From the NCBI GenBank assembly GCA_000702025.1, contig JNKJ01000014.1:1-64000 (forward strand): a DNA stretch of 64,000 nucleotides. The letters are read 5' to 3'. The notes under the pieces are model-generated. The model made no database searches. It was not told the origin of the DNA and saw nothing but the letters and a program-made list of their open reading frames with translations. Both the position numbers and the translations under genes were made by a program. Source of the DNA: Blautia schinkii DSM 10518. GTDB lineage: Bacteria > Bacillota > Clostridia > Lachnospirales > Lachnospiraceae. Below, piece after piece: positions 28,589 through 39,100 of this stretch (within the stretch, counting starts at the first letter, position 1; every line of letters begins with the position of its first letter).

Positions 28589-28710
28589 ATACCTAAATTT
28601 TTCGCATAACATGATTCAACATGCTCGCTATTGTGCAGACTTATATTTACACTCGTTTTTAGAAGATATTTTTTCGACATCGTTATTTCTATAGGGATAC
28701 ATTTTTCCTA

Positions 28711-29733
28711 TCAGCTATTACTTTTTTTCTTTACTGTGCTGTGGATATTTTTAATACTTTCCAAATATTCTTCTTCGACCGGGGAAAAATTTTGTACCTG
28801 ATATTTTCGATACTCTTCTGTTGCCTTATTGATTGCTTGTACATGACTGATTGTACCTGCTCCCTGCAATACGTTTTCGCCTGTATTTTTTAAAACATTA
28901 TCAAGATGTTCCACATAATCCGCCATATACATAGGCTTATGGCGGATGGCTTGGATTTCCGCGAAATCAAAATAACCCGATACAATGTTATTTAGGATTT
29001 TTAATTCTTCATCATTGAGGTAATTCTTTGCGATACTTATGTCTTTTAACGTTGGGAAATCTCCGGAGAAACTCTTCAGTCCCATAAAAGGCTGGCGGGC
29101 ATCCGCGCGCTCATATATGATTTCTGCTGCCGTATGCCCATGTGCCGCATTATGCAATTTATTTTGCACCATTTTGAAAAAAGCAATGGATTCCCCGCTC
29201 TTAGGGTCATAATCAACACTTGTTGCATACAGATCCAGCACCTGCCGATACATAACCTTTTCAGATGACCGGATATCCCGTATACGATCCAATAACTCTT
29301 TCCAATAGTTTCCGCCGCCCAGATTTTTCAAACGCTCATCATCCATTGTAAATCCCTTTATCATATATTCCTTTAAGCGTTCTGTAGCCCAACGGCGAAA
29401 ATTTGTTGCAATCTTGGATTTCACTCTATATCCAAGGGAAATGATCATATCAAGATTATAATGGGTCATAATGTAGTTTTTTCCATCAGCCGCAGTTGTT
29501 CGGAATTTCCGAACAACTGCATTTTCTTCCAGTTCACCTTCTTCAAAAATATGCTTAATATGTTCACTGATGTTCGATTTACTGGTTTGATAGAGTTCAC
29601 ATAATTGTGCCTGTGTAAGCCATACCGTCTCATCCTCAAATTTAACATCAATTTTGGTATGTCCATCTTCCGTCTGGTATATGACGATTTCATTCCCGGC
29701 AATATTGGGATCATTACTTTTATCCGCCACCAT
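28711..29733 (-). CDS. RhuM-family protein
   Basis: A 340-residue protein of the virulence RhuM family. It begins with an N-terminal DNA-binding-like helical segment (VWLTQAQLCELYQTSKSNIS), then GKNYIMTHYNLDMIISLGYRVKS (here cut to NYIMTHYNLDMIISLGYRV), and a C-terminal Fic/Doc-like half (ERADARQPFMGLKSF). AAAGGAGAG lies 7 nt before the ATG at 29733. The family's biochemical function is not established. It is cargo in the divergent gap between surface genes 2 and 3, beside a decayed AAA/PDDEXK_9 fragment. Confidence 0.88.
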   Translation of the reverse strand: MVADKSNDPNIAGNEIVIYQTEDGHTKIDVKFEDETVWLTQAQLCELYQTSKSNISEHIKHIFEEGELEENAVVRKFRTTAADGKNYIMTHYNLDMIISLGYRVKSKIATNFRRWATERLKEYMIKGFTMDDERLKNLGGGNYWKELLDRIRDIRSSEKVMYRQVLDLYATSVDYDPKSGESIAFFKMVQNKLHNAAHGHTAAEIIYERADARQPFMGLKSFSGDFPTLKDISIAKNYLNDEELKILNNIVSGYFDFAEIQAIRHKPMYMADYVEHLDNVLKNTGENVLQGAGTISHVQAINKATEEYRKYQVQNFSPVEEEYLESIKNIHSTVKKKSNS

Positions 29734-29851
29734 TCATCTCTCCTTTTACCAATCCATTGATTACAACAATGCTACATCTCCAGCCCTGTTCCAATATGTT
29801 GGCTTGCGTAAATTTGGGGGAATAAGCATACTGTCTCTACAAGGCTGATGA

Positions 29852-30140
29852 TCATGATAACTTCTTAGCATCACTGACTATCCTGCACTTCTTTTTGTAG
29901 AAGGCAATCCCATACCAGATTGCCTGGTAAATGCGGGACAGATCTCTTTGCTGCGTCTTTTCCCCAAACCATCCTAAAACCTTATCCCTATAGATGGTAT
30001 GTATCTCTATATTAGGGGTGCAAAGCCGTACATAGGCTCTCCTATCCTCCATGTATTTAGCGTCTTTCTAACAGAGTCCTTCTTCTCCTGAAGCTTATAT
30101 CCATTGTATCAGATAGCAATGTAGTTTGCCAGATAGGAAT
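29852..30140 (-). pseudogene. Internally deleted remnant of an AAA-ATPase-like/PDDEXK_9 gene
   Basis: The minus-strand reading YVRLCTPNIEIHTIYRDKV then LGWFGEK aligns with the middle of the intact copy at 40510-42192 (YVELAIPNREVCYIYKNTV, RRWFDRK). It then jumps straight to the family C-terminus (IWYGIAFYKKKC versus CYGVSFYQKEC). The DNA at 30095-30140 resembles the sequence just upstream of the copy starting at 61290 (TATCAGATAGCAATGTAGTT versus TATCAGATGGCAATGTGGTT). Thus the 5' two thirds and a second internal part have been lost. A 66-codon frame survives but is unlikely to be functional. Confidence 0.7.
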
Positions 30141-30360
30141 CAGGTTCTTTTGAGAAAATTAAACGGTGTCAGCAGTACAGGGCTGCTAATCACATAATAG
30201 GGTAGGTTTTTAGATTTATCTACTGGGAATGTAGTCTATGGATTCTGTGATAAGTATCTATATACCATTATTTCTTTATTAAAATATACTTATAAATATA
30301 AAATTGAGAATCTATGACTGGAGCCCCGACATGTGCCGGAGATATTATCTTCCGAAATAC

Positions 30361-30392
30361 AACCCCTCCACCACCCAAAGGGGAACTATAAC
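30361..30392 (+). promoter_or_regulatory. Conserved leader hairpin of surface gene 3
   Basis: Consensus form of the 32-nt leader, with CCCCT and AGGGG arms around CCACCACCCAA. The 220 nt before it (30141-30360) contain no gene. Confidence 0.75.
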
Positions 30393-33300
30393 ATGACGAA
30401 ACTTAAAAACACAAAGAAGGGCATGGCGAAAAAAGCGCTGAGCATCTCACTCGTCGCAGCAATGCTGGCTACTTCTAATGTTCCGGTTTGGGCTGCGGAG
30501 GATCTGTTCTCTGACAGCACGGCAGTAGAGGCTGAGGTTGACACATTCTCTGCTGAAACTCCTGTTGAAGATATTGCTCCGATAGCTGAAGAGGCTGACA
30601 ACGCTGCTGTACTGCAGGCCGAGTCTTCTTCTAATGCTTATGAAGCAACAGTTGCATTTGCAGGAACAGGCTTAAAAGACAATAAAATCACCTGGGGAAA
30701 TGAAATTACAGCAACCGTTTCAGTAAAAGATGCAGGAACCCAAACTGCTGTCCCAGAAGGCAAATTATATTATGCCTGGAAAGTGGACGGGCTTGGAACT
30801 ACTGAAGCTAAGTTGGAAGGAAATAGCGTTACTATAAGTCCGGACGGAACCTATGCTGGAAAGAGTTTAACATTATTTTTAATGGTTAAAAATGAGGACG
30901 GCGATGTTGTTTGGACATATACATCTGATGCTATATCTGTAGAAGCAAAGGATATTTCATCACTGGTTTCTTTCAAAGATAATGCTATAACAGCACCTGA
31001 ATATAATGGAAAAGCCCACAACGTAGCAATCACAGAAGCAATGCTGAATATAGATACTTCTATTGCAACTGGATTTGATATTGATGATTACTTTGATGTT
31101 TCTTACAGCGGCGATAATGTTAATGTCACTGATGACGGAATTGCTGTAACTTTGACCGCTAAAAAAGCTGGCTATAAGGGCAAAGTGACTACAAGCTATA
31201 AGATTGGTCCAATGGTACTTGATGGGACAGAGAAAAGAAAGATCGAAGACCATTTTGTTGCAACACTGACAACAGCGTCTTATGCATACACTGGTACCCC
31301 TATCAATGTAAAGAAGGGCAGCGTAAAGTTAACTGATAAAGATACTGGCGTAGAATTAACCGGATATTTAGCTGCTGATGCAAACGACTATGTTGGGGCA
31401 TCCACCAAAAAGAATGCAGGTGAAAGCGAAAATATAGAGGTTGCTCTCCTTGAGACCCCGGCAAAAGGCAGTGTTAACAAAAATTACAAAATCACTGCAT
31501 CTGCAAAAAAAGCTACTACAACAAATAAATTAACTATTGCAAAACGTGACCTTTCTTCTGTTACAGCTACTATTACAGCGAAACAGTACGATGAAGGAAA
31601 AACTATCACCGTAAATGCGGCAGACATCACTTATAAGGATAAGAATACAAATGAGACTCTGACTCTTAACGGAGACGTTAAATGGACGGTTCCGGAATCA
31701 GCTAAGAATCCTGGTGAATATACCGTTACTTTTGCTCCGGACGTCAACAATACAAACGTTACCGGAAGCACTTCTGCCACCCTGACCGTTTTCTCTTCTG
31801 ATATTAGCCAGGCTAAATTCGGAGATGAGACATATGCACAGGCTGATGAGCAGTACACTGGTGAGCAGGTAGTTAAAGACATTGCCAAATTAGGCGGTGT
31901 TAAGATTGGCAATAAAACAATCGCTCCCACCGATTATGAAATTACATTCGGCGAAAATATTAATGCCAATGATACTACTGATGTAACCAAAAAAACAGGT
32001 GTTGTAATAATCAAAGGTAAAAACAGTTATGCAGGCAGCCAGAAGGAATACCGCTTTGCAATTAAGCCGGCGACAATCACTGCCAATACGCTTACAGTTA
32101 ATAACTATGTAGAACGTATCGACACTCAGAATGCAAGTGACTATGAGACATCTATGGGGCTTGTGGTTAAGGCAAAGAACACTGCTGGCAAAGAGTTCAC
32201 TTTGCAGAAAGATGTTGACTATACTGTTGAATACGAGATTATCAAAGACGCTGATGGCAAGGATGCAAAAGTTAGAGCTACTGTAAATTCTAAAAATAAA
32301 AATTTTACAGGTGTTAATGTTGTAAAGGAATCCAACATTACCGGAACAATCATTAAAGACGGCGACATCAAGTTAAAACAGACCTCCTTTACATATACTG
32401 GTAAAGCAATTATTCCTGAGTTTGATGTTATTATTAATGGAAGGTTGATTGCACCGGATCAATATACTGTAAAGACCATTACAGGCAATCTTGATGCAGG
32501 AACTGCAACCTTGGTAATCACCGGTGAAGCAGGTAGTGACTACAGCGATAGTGTTGACGCAAAAGCTACATTTACTATTACGCCTGCCAATGCAGCAGAT
32601 TTAGTAGGTGTCATCCCGAGTCAGCAGTATACAGGCTACAGCCTCCAGCCAGCTCTCCAGAGCCTGACATTAAACGGTGTAGACATTGATGTTTCCAAGA
32701 ATTTTGACCTTGCTTATGGCACTAATGTGAATATCGGAGAGGGTACTGTAACTCTTACACCAAAGGCAAACAATAAAAACTTTACCGGAACAAAATCAAT
32801 TACCTTTAAGATTTCCGGCAAGCTGTTGAATGCAGGTGGTGCATTAGCTGTATATGACAAAAACAATCTGTTAGTAACTGGCGATAAGTTAAACTTTAGC
32901 TATGACGGTACCGCACATACCTACAATAAAGTGCTCTTCAATTATAGCGGTTCTGAAAAGCTGAAAGAAGACACCGATTACGAAATCAAGTATGTAGACA
33001 ATGTATATGGTAAAAAGACCGATGCAGGCCAGATGGGTGCTGTATTAGTTGTAGCAAAAGGAACCAATGCAAGTACTTATGGACTTGAAGGAGTTGTCAA
33101 AGACGGTATTTACACAGATGCGGCTGGAAATAAAGTTGAAAACGTTATGTTTGCGCAGCAGTTCAAGATTGCACAGCAGTCCGTTTATTCTTCTAATATT
33201 TCCGTGGGAAATGGAACATACGCAGGTGGTTTGGAAGTAAAACCTGAAGTTATAGTTTCTGTTAATGGTAAGACTCTGATAGAAGGTACGGACTATGACC

Positions 33301-34235
33301 TTAAGATTGACAAAGCCCACACCCAGGCAACGGCAACTAAAGAACTTAGTGTAGAAATTGTTCCTAAGAATGGATATACTGTTGCTTCAGGACAGAAGAT
33401 GACTTTCAACTGGGGCATTGATAAATTCGACCTTGCAAATGCAGATATATCTGCTAAGGATGGAAAAGTAGTTGTGAAATGTGGTAAAGTGGATGTAGAT
33501 ACTTCTGAATATACTGTAACTACAAACGCAGACGGTACAATCACAATTACGGCGGCAAAAACAAGTAAAAACTATACTGGCACAAAGACAGTTAAAGGAA
33601 ATGGCGAAACAGACGCAGAAAGACCAGTTGCACCGGTAATCAGTGCAGTTAACGTAAAAGGAAACAAAGCTACTGTTGTACTTGCTGGTGAATCTGATGG
33701 GGCTACAGGATACGATTATGTAATCTCTAAATCCAAAGTATTTACCGATAAAGCAAGCCGTGTGGATGTTAAAGCTAATGTACTTACTACAGAAACTACA
33801 TTCCAGTATATCAATCAGGGTGTTTACTATGCATACCTGCATTCCTGGAAACGTGTAGATGGTAAAAAGGTATTCAGTGGATGGTCCAATGCTTATCCAT
33901 TCATGATATCTTCTATCACACCAGAACAGCCAACAGTAACTAGTGTGAAAGTAACAGGCAAGACTGTAAAAGTTACTTATACAAAATCTGCCAATGCTAC
34001 TGGTTATGACTTAGTGCTTGGTTCTGCTGTTAAAAAAGTAAATGGCGAGAAGCGTCCAGTTGAGTACGGTAAGCTTGTGAAGAAAGTTTACAAAGGAAAC
34101 ACTGTAACTGCAACCTTTACAAATGTACCTAAGGGAACTTACTATGCAGGTCTCCACGCATACAACAGAACTTCTGAGAACAATGGAAAGGTATTTAGTC
34201 CATGGTCCAACACAAAGAAAGTAACTGTTAAATAA
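30393..34235 (+). CDS. Giant secreted repeat protein 3
   Basis: A 1280-residue paralogue. ATG 30393 is chosen because it is the shared family start preceded by AAAGGGG; an in-frame start 20 codons earlier would run through the leader hairpin. After the common signal peptide comes the linker EDLFSDSTAVEAEVDTFSAE. The middle is closest to gene 1 in order and spacing (for example FTYTGKAIIPEFDVIINGR versus FVYNGKPVTPEFDIVIGGK). The C-terminal linker KGNGETDAERPVAP and both Fn3-like domains also match gene 1. Genes 1 and 3 therefore form one subgroup and lie in the same orientation about 10 kb apart. No wall-anchor motif is visible. Confidence 0.85.
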   Translation: MTKLKNTKKGMAKKALSISLVAAMLATSNVPVWAAEDLFSDSTAVEAEVDTFSAETPVEDIAPIAEEADNAAVLQAESSSNAYEATVAFAGTGLKDNKITWGNEITATVSVKDAGTQTAVPEGKLYYAWKVDGLGTTEAKLEGNSVTISPDGTYAGKSLTLFLMVKNEDGDVVWTYTSDAISVEAKDISSLVSFKDNAITAPEYNGKAHNVAITEAMLNIDTSIATGFDIDDYFDVSYSGDNVNVTDDGIAVTLTAKKAGYKGKVTTSYKIGPMVLDGTEKRKIEDHFVATLTTASYAYTGTPINVKKGSVKLTDKDTGVELTGYLAADANDYVGASTKKNAGESENIEVALLETPAKGSVNKNYKITASAKKATTTNKLTIAKRDLSSVTATITAKQYDEGKTITVNAADITYKDKNTNETLTLNGDVKWTVPESAKNPGEYTVTFAPDVNNTNVTGSTSATLTVFSSDISQAKFGDETYAQADEQYTGEQVVKDIAKLGGVKIGNKTIAPTDYEITFGENINANDTTDVTKKTGVVIIKGKNSYAGSQKEYRFAIKPATITANTLTVNNYVERIDTQNASDYETSMGLVVKAKNTAGKEFTLQKDVDYTVEYEIIKDADGKDAKVRATVNSKNKNFTGVNVVKESNITGTIIKDGDIKLKQTSFTYTGKAIIPEFDVIINGRLIAPDQYTVKTITGNLDAGTATLVITGEAGSDYSDSVDAKATFTITPANAADLVGVIPSQQYTGYSLQPALQSLTLNGVDIDVSKNFDLAYGTNVNIGEGTVTLTPKANNKNFTGTKSITFKISGKLLNAGGALAVYDKNNLLVTGDKLNFSYDGTAHTYNKVLFNYSGSEKLKEDTDYEIKYVDNVYGKKTDAGQMGAVLVVAKGTNASTYGLEGVVKDGIYTDAAGNKVENVMFAQQFKIAQQSVYSSNISVGNGTYAGGLEVKPEVIVSVNGKTLIEGTDYDLKIDKAHTQATATKELSVEIVPKNGYTVASGQKMTFNWGIDKFDLANADISAKDGKVVVKCGKVDVDTSEYTVTTNADGTITITAAKTSKNYTGTKTVKGNGETDAERPVAPVISAVNVKGNKATVVLAGESDGATGYDYVISKSKVFTDKASRVDVKANVLTTETTFQYINQGVYYAYLHSWKRVDGKKVFSGWSNAYPFMISSITPEQPTVTSVKVTGKTVKVTYTKSANATGYDLVLGSAVKKVNGEKRPVEYGKLVKKVYKGNTVTATFTNVPKGTYYAGLHAYNRTSENNGKVFSPWSNTKKVTVK

Positions 34236-34271
34236 TCGCTTTTGGGTAATAAATAAAAGATTCCTACAAAG

Positions 34272-34301
34272 AAAAAGCTCCGGCAATCGCCGGGGCTTTT
34301 T
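34272..34301 (+). terminator. Terminator of surface gene 3
   Basis: AAAAAGCTCCGGC pairs with GCCGGGGCTTTTT over a 4-nt loop. It follows the family 3' motif (GGGTAATAAATAAAAGATTC). Confidence 0.85.
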
Positions 34302-34549
34302 CCATATATATATAAATGTCCAGGGCATAATTTGTATTTTTTGTCTTGACAGCATAGATGGCCTGAATTTTTCAATAATAGTATTACACTTACCTTATCT
34401 AGAATAAATTAGCAGAAAAGATAGATGGGTTCCATAACTGTAATAACGACTTTTATAGCTAGGATTATTTATACAGAGAAACGGCTTAGTAAGTCCAGTT
34501 TATGATAAGAGAGCCGGCTTTTTATTTATCTATTGAATAACGAAGTACG

Positions 34550-34606
34550 TTTTTGCATATAATAAGTTTGCAATGCAAAAAATATATTAAATCACATATT
34601 TTTGCA
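34550..34606. promoter_or_regulatory. TTTTTGCA repeats upstream of the second AAA/DUF4143 gene
   Basis: TTTTTGCAT (34550-34558) and ATGCAAAAA (34573-34581) form perfect inverted arms, and TTTTTGCA recurs directly at 34599-34606. The cluster lies about 90-145 nt before the ATPase start and may be an operator. The rest of 34303-34693 is AT-rich and gene-free, apart from a hairpin-like GCCGGC with a T run near 34512-34526. Confidence 0.5.
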
Positions 34607-34693
34607 ATCAAATACATAAACTTGAAATTCTAAAACACTTGTGCTATGCTGTTAATTATAAACGGTATTTTTACAATAGCAGGGGGTGATATC

Positions 34694-36013
34694 ATGATAA
34701 AATCTCATGAATTAAAAAGAAGAGATATGTACCTTAACAAATTAATAGGCTTTCAGGATACGGAACCTGTCAAGGTCGTTACAGGTATTCGTAGATGTGG
34801 CAAATCAAGCCTTTTAAAGCTGATGATTGCTCACCTGAAAGAGACCGGTATCAGCAAAGCGCAGATTGTAGAAATGAACTTTGAATCCCATGAATTTAAA
34901 TATATGACTTCGGACGGTATTTATGATTATGTAAAAAGCAGGGTGCTGACTGATAAAAGGATGTATCTGTTCTTTGACGAGCTCCAGCGTATTGATGCGT
35001 GGGAGGATGCTATCAATTCCTTCCGTGTTGATTTTGACTGTGACATATACATTACCGGTTCAAATGCATATCTTCTGTCTTCGGAGTATTCGACATATTT
35101 ATCAGGCAGATGTGTTGAGATTAAAATACTGCCATTGTCTTTCCCGGAGTTTTTGTATTTTCACGGTTTTTTAATCAAGGAGACAGAAGGTATTTTTGGC
35201 AGAAAGCGCAGACAGGTATTCGATAAAGATAACAATCCGTATGATATAAAAGAGGTGTTCGCAGCATATATGCAGTTTGGTGGCATGCCGGGTATTGCAG
35301 ATGTCGGACTTGATCAGGAAAAAGCGTTATCACTTTTGGAGGGCATCTATTCCACTGTTGTAATCAGAGACATTCTGGAAAGAGAAAGGCGGAGGGGCCA
35401 GAAGCAGATTACCGACTTTGTGCTGCTCAGAAAGATCGTCCTTTACCTCGCAGATAATATTGGCAGCAATATTTCTGCATCATCCATTGGCAACACCCTC
35501 GTAAATGAAGGTCTCCTGGAAGAAGGCAAAAGAAAAAATGCGCCTAGCGTCCATACTGTTCAATCATACGTAAACGCGCTGCTTGAAAGTTATATTTTCT
35601 ATGATATCAAACGTTTTGATATTAAAGGCAAAGAGTTTTTGAGAACTCTGGGAAAATATTATATCGTAGACATAGGCCTCCGCAATTTTCTTCTGGGATT
35701 CAGAAATCGTGACAGCGGACATGCGTTAGAGAATATTGTTTATTTGGAACTTTTGCGCAGAGGCTATGATGTTGCAATCGGTAAGATTGATAACACAGAA
35801 ATCGACTTTATTGCAAATAAGGTCGATAAAAAAATATATATACAAGTTACGGAATCTATGCTTAGTGAAGATGTAAGAAGGCGCGAGCTGGCGCCACTCC
35901 AAAAAATACGGGACAATTACAGGAAACTTGTTCTGTCTCTTGAAACAGGACTCGACACATCCTATGAGGGAATCGAATCTGTAAATGTGATTGATTGGCT
36001 ACTTTCAGAGTAA
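34694..36013 (+). CDS. AAA ATPase with DUF4143 domain, second copy
   Basis: A 439-residue ATPase. The start ATG 34694 follows AGGGGGTG. Walker A is GIRRCGKSS, Walker B MYLFFDELQRID, and ITGSNAYLLSS is the sensor-like strand. The C-terminal nuclease-like core is weakened: TEIDFIANK is followed by IYIQVTES, with Gln and Thr where related proteins have E-V-K. It is only distantly related to the copy at 15542-16915, so it is not a recent duplicate. It is the sole cargo between the convergent surface genes 3 and 4. Confidence 0.87.
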   Translation: MIKSHELKRRDMYLNKLIGFQDTEPVKVVTGIRRCGKSSLLKLMIAHLKETGISKAQIVEMNFESHEFKYMTSDGIYDYVKSRVLTDKRMYLFFDELQRIDAWEDAINSFRVDFDCDIYITGSNAYLLSSEYSTYLSGRCVEIKILPLSFPEFLYFHGFLIKETEGIFGRKRRQVFDKDNNPYDIKEVFAAYMQFGGMPGIADVGLDQEKALSLLEGIYSTVVIRDILERERRRGQKQITDFVLLRKIVLYLADNIGSNISASSIGNTLVNEGLLEEGKRKNAPSVHTVQSYVNALLESYIFYDIKRFDIKGKEFLRTLGKYYIVDIGLRNFLLGFRNRDSGHALENIVYLELLRRGYDVAIGKIDNTEIDFIANKVDKKIYIQVTESMLSEDVRRRELAPLQKIRDNYRKLVLSLETGLDTSYEGIESVNVIDWLLSE

Positions 36014-36051
36014 TAGTGTCTCTGGACTTCTTTTCTAAACAGGTATAATCA

Positions 36052-36083
36052 GAAAGAGCCTCAGCATACGCTGAAGCTCTTTC
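36052..36083 (-). terminator. Terminator of surface gene 4
   Basis: GAAAGAGCCTCAGC pairs with GCTGAAGCTCTTTC; identical to the gene 2 terminator, including the flanks. Confidence 0.85.
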
Positions 36084-36118
36084 TTTGTAGGAATCTTTTA
36101 TTTATTACCCAAAAGTGA

Positions 36119-39100
36119 TTATTTAACAGTTACTTTCTTGGTATTTGACCATGGGCTGAATACCTTACCGTTATTCTCGGAAGTTCTGTTATATGCATGT
36201 AATCCTGCATAGTAGGTTCCCTTTGGTACGTTAGTAAAGGTAGCGGTTACAGTGTTTCCTTTGTAAACTTTTTTCACTAACTTGCCATATTCAACCGGAC
36301 GTTTTTCACCGTAAACTTTCTTTACCTTGGAGCCAAGAACCAGGTCATAACCGGTTGCGTTTGCTGCTTTGGTATAAGTAACCTTTACAGTTTTGCCAGT
36401 TACTTTAACGCTTGTTACTGTCGGCTGATCCGGTGTAATAGAAGATACTACGAACGGATAAGCATTGGACCATGCACTGAAAATCTTCTTGCCGTCAGCG
36501 CCACGTTTCCATGAATGCAGGTATGCATAGTATACACCCTGATCTACATAGCGGAATGTGGTCTGAGTGGAAAGTACGTTTGCGTTTACGCCTACACGGC
36601 TTGCCTTATCGGAGAATACGTTGGATTTGGAGATAACGTAATCGTATCCTGTGGATCCTTCTGTATCGCCTGCAAGAACAACAGTTGCTTTATTACCAAC
36701 AACATTTACCTGCTGGATGAATGGAGCTACCGGTCTGTCATCTGGCTTCTGGCCTTCAGTTTTTACAGTAGTGGATCCAGTGTAGCTTTTGGATGCTGTA
36801 TTTGCTGATACAGTATATGTTCCGTCTCCGTTATCCTTGGATGTATACTCTGTAGTCGGAACCGGGATATAACCGTTCATCACTGTGGTCACACCATTGG
36901 TTACTTTTACATCACAATCCTTGATATCTTTTTTATCAATACCCCAACTCTTCTGTACAAAGTCATTTAAAACAGTATTGGCATAGCCGCCAAGACCTTT
37001 AATTCTAACTCCGAACACCTTACCATCGGTAACATCTGTGTAATGATTAGAGGTTGTTGCACCCTGTAATTCCAGCTCATAATCTTTTCCTTCAACCAAT
37101 GTTTTACCCATAATCTGGATAAGTACTTCCGGTTTTAATGGAAGTCCACCGGCATAAGATGCATTTTTGATGGAAACATTTTGTTTTACAAAAGCTACGT
37201 TTTTAATGAGGAATCCCATTTTTGCAACTACATTTTTGATTACAGTTCCGTCGGCTAAAGTGATTGTCTCATCACCGGTAAAGCCAGTTCCCTCTTTGGC
37301 TACTGCATATACATATGCAACATTGTAGGTATCACTGTCGTCTTCATACTTGCTAAGTGTACCAGTAACATTTTCGGCATACTTAATCTCAAAATCAGAA
37401 GCCTTTGCTTTTGTATTTTGGGTTGTGATAGCCAGACGCTCCGTGCTGAATGTCTTTGCGGTTCCGTCAAATTCAAAGGACTGAAGTCCGGTTGGTTCGG
37501 TAGCTGTTGTAGGTAATGAATCAGCTGTTTTATATGTAGCAGTAATGTCTTTTCCGTTTGCGTCATATACAGAAATAGTACCTGCTACAGTCTCTTTATA
37601 TATATCGAACTCTGCTGTAATATTTCCACCTGTAAAGTTCTTATTGCCGTCAACAGTTCTTAAAACAACAGTTCCCTTACCTGGATTAATATTTTCGCCA
37701 AAAGAAACGATTTCAAACTGGCTGCTTACGTTGTTTCCATTCAATGTTGCAGTAAAGCTACGGGGACGAATGGTTTTTCCTGTATACTCTTCTTTGTCAA
37801 TCTCTACCTTAACATCGCTTGTATTAGCCGGTGTAATGGAGAAGGTTGCGGATGCTTTTCCAGAATAGTTATCGTTGATACCTTTGATTGTAACTTTGGC
37901 TTTATCGCTTACGTTTAAGTTGTCAGTAATACTTACTACTTCATACTCTCCCTTTTTGTCTGCGTCACCATCTTTACCTTCATAGAGAACAAATGCACCA
38001 TCCATAACATAAAATTCCGGGATGATATTTCCGCCTGTATAGGTATAGCTGGACGGATTTATTTTAATCATATCATCTGTAACTGCTTTAGCAACAATTT
38101 CCGTATACTTTGCACTGCTCATCGGAATTTCTACGACTGCTCCTAAAGCACCCATGAAATTAGTATTTTTTACTGTAATGGTTGCTTTAATATAGTCATG
38201 GATTTCATTCTGTGCAACAGAATTATCAACTGGTTTATTAGTTCCGTCAATATATTCGTATTTAACAGAATAATCGTTCACACTTAATCCTTTAACTATC
38301 TTACCGGTAGTATCTTTGGCTGTAACAACTAACTGAACATTGTAATCACTTGCTGCACCATATCCCTTATTATAGTTAATTGTCTTTGGTACAGTTACGC
38401 TGGATTCAGTTACAGTCAATGGCTGAATCTCAAATGGAATTTTATAAGTCTGTCCTGCATAAGAGGAATCGCCTTTAATTCTAACTTCTACGTAAGCGTG
38501 TGTTATGGCAGTTCCATCTTTATACTTTGTTGCATCAATGTTATTAGAATATCCTATGATTTCCCACTGATCCAACTGAATAGGCTCTGTACTATTACCA
38601 CCATGAATCGTTAAATCACCAAGATCTTTCTGGGTAGGTTTAATTTCTTCACCTGTATAAGCTGGTTTGTAAGTGTTCTTATTAGCATACTCAATAGACT
38701 GAATTACATTTCCAGCAACTTGTACATCAAAGGTCTGTGAATTAATGCATTTGCTGATGTCGTTGCCGTCAGCATCCTTCTGCTCCTTTGCAGTAATGGT
38801 CACATGATAAGTTCCGGTTGCATCAAATGCTGCAGCAGCAGATGCGTTAGCTGGCTTGACTATTGTATATGTATAATCAGTACCTGCTGTTAAGGAAATT
38901 ACAGAACCATCTTTATCTTTCATAATCAGGTTTTTAGATGCATTGAAAAAGTCTGAAAAAGTAGTACCTACAGAAACCTTGCCATACTTTAATGTCATAT
39001 CGGTATTATCTTTATCCAGTTTTCTTATTTCAATTTTAACATGTGATGCATCTGCAGCATCAGAAGTTGTAAGTGTAACATCACCTGTAACCTTGCTAAA

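Noticed and set aside
28492..28680. 62-codon minus-strand frame downstream of the RhuM gene
   Set aside because: It overlaps the probable terminator hairpin, has no ribosome site and no recognisable features.
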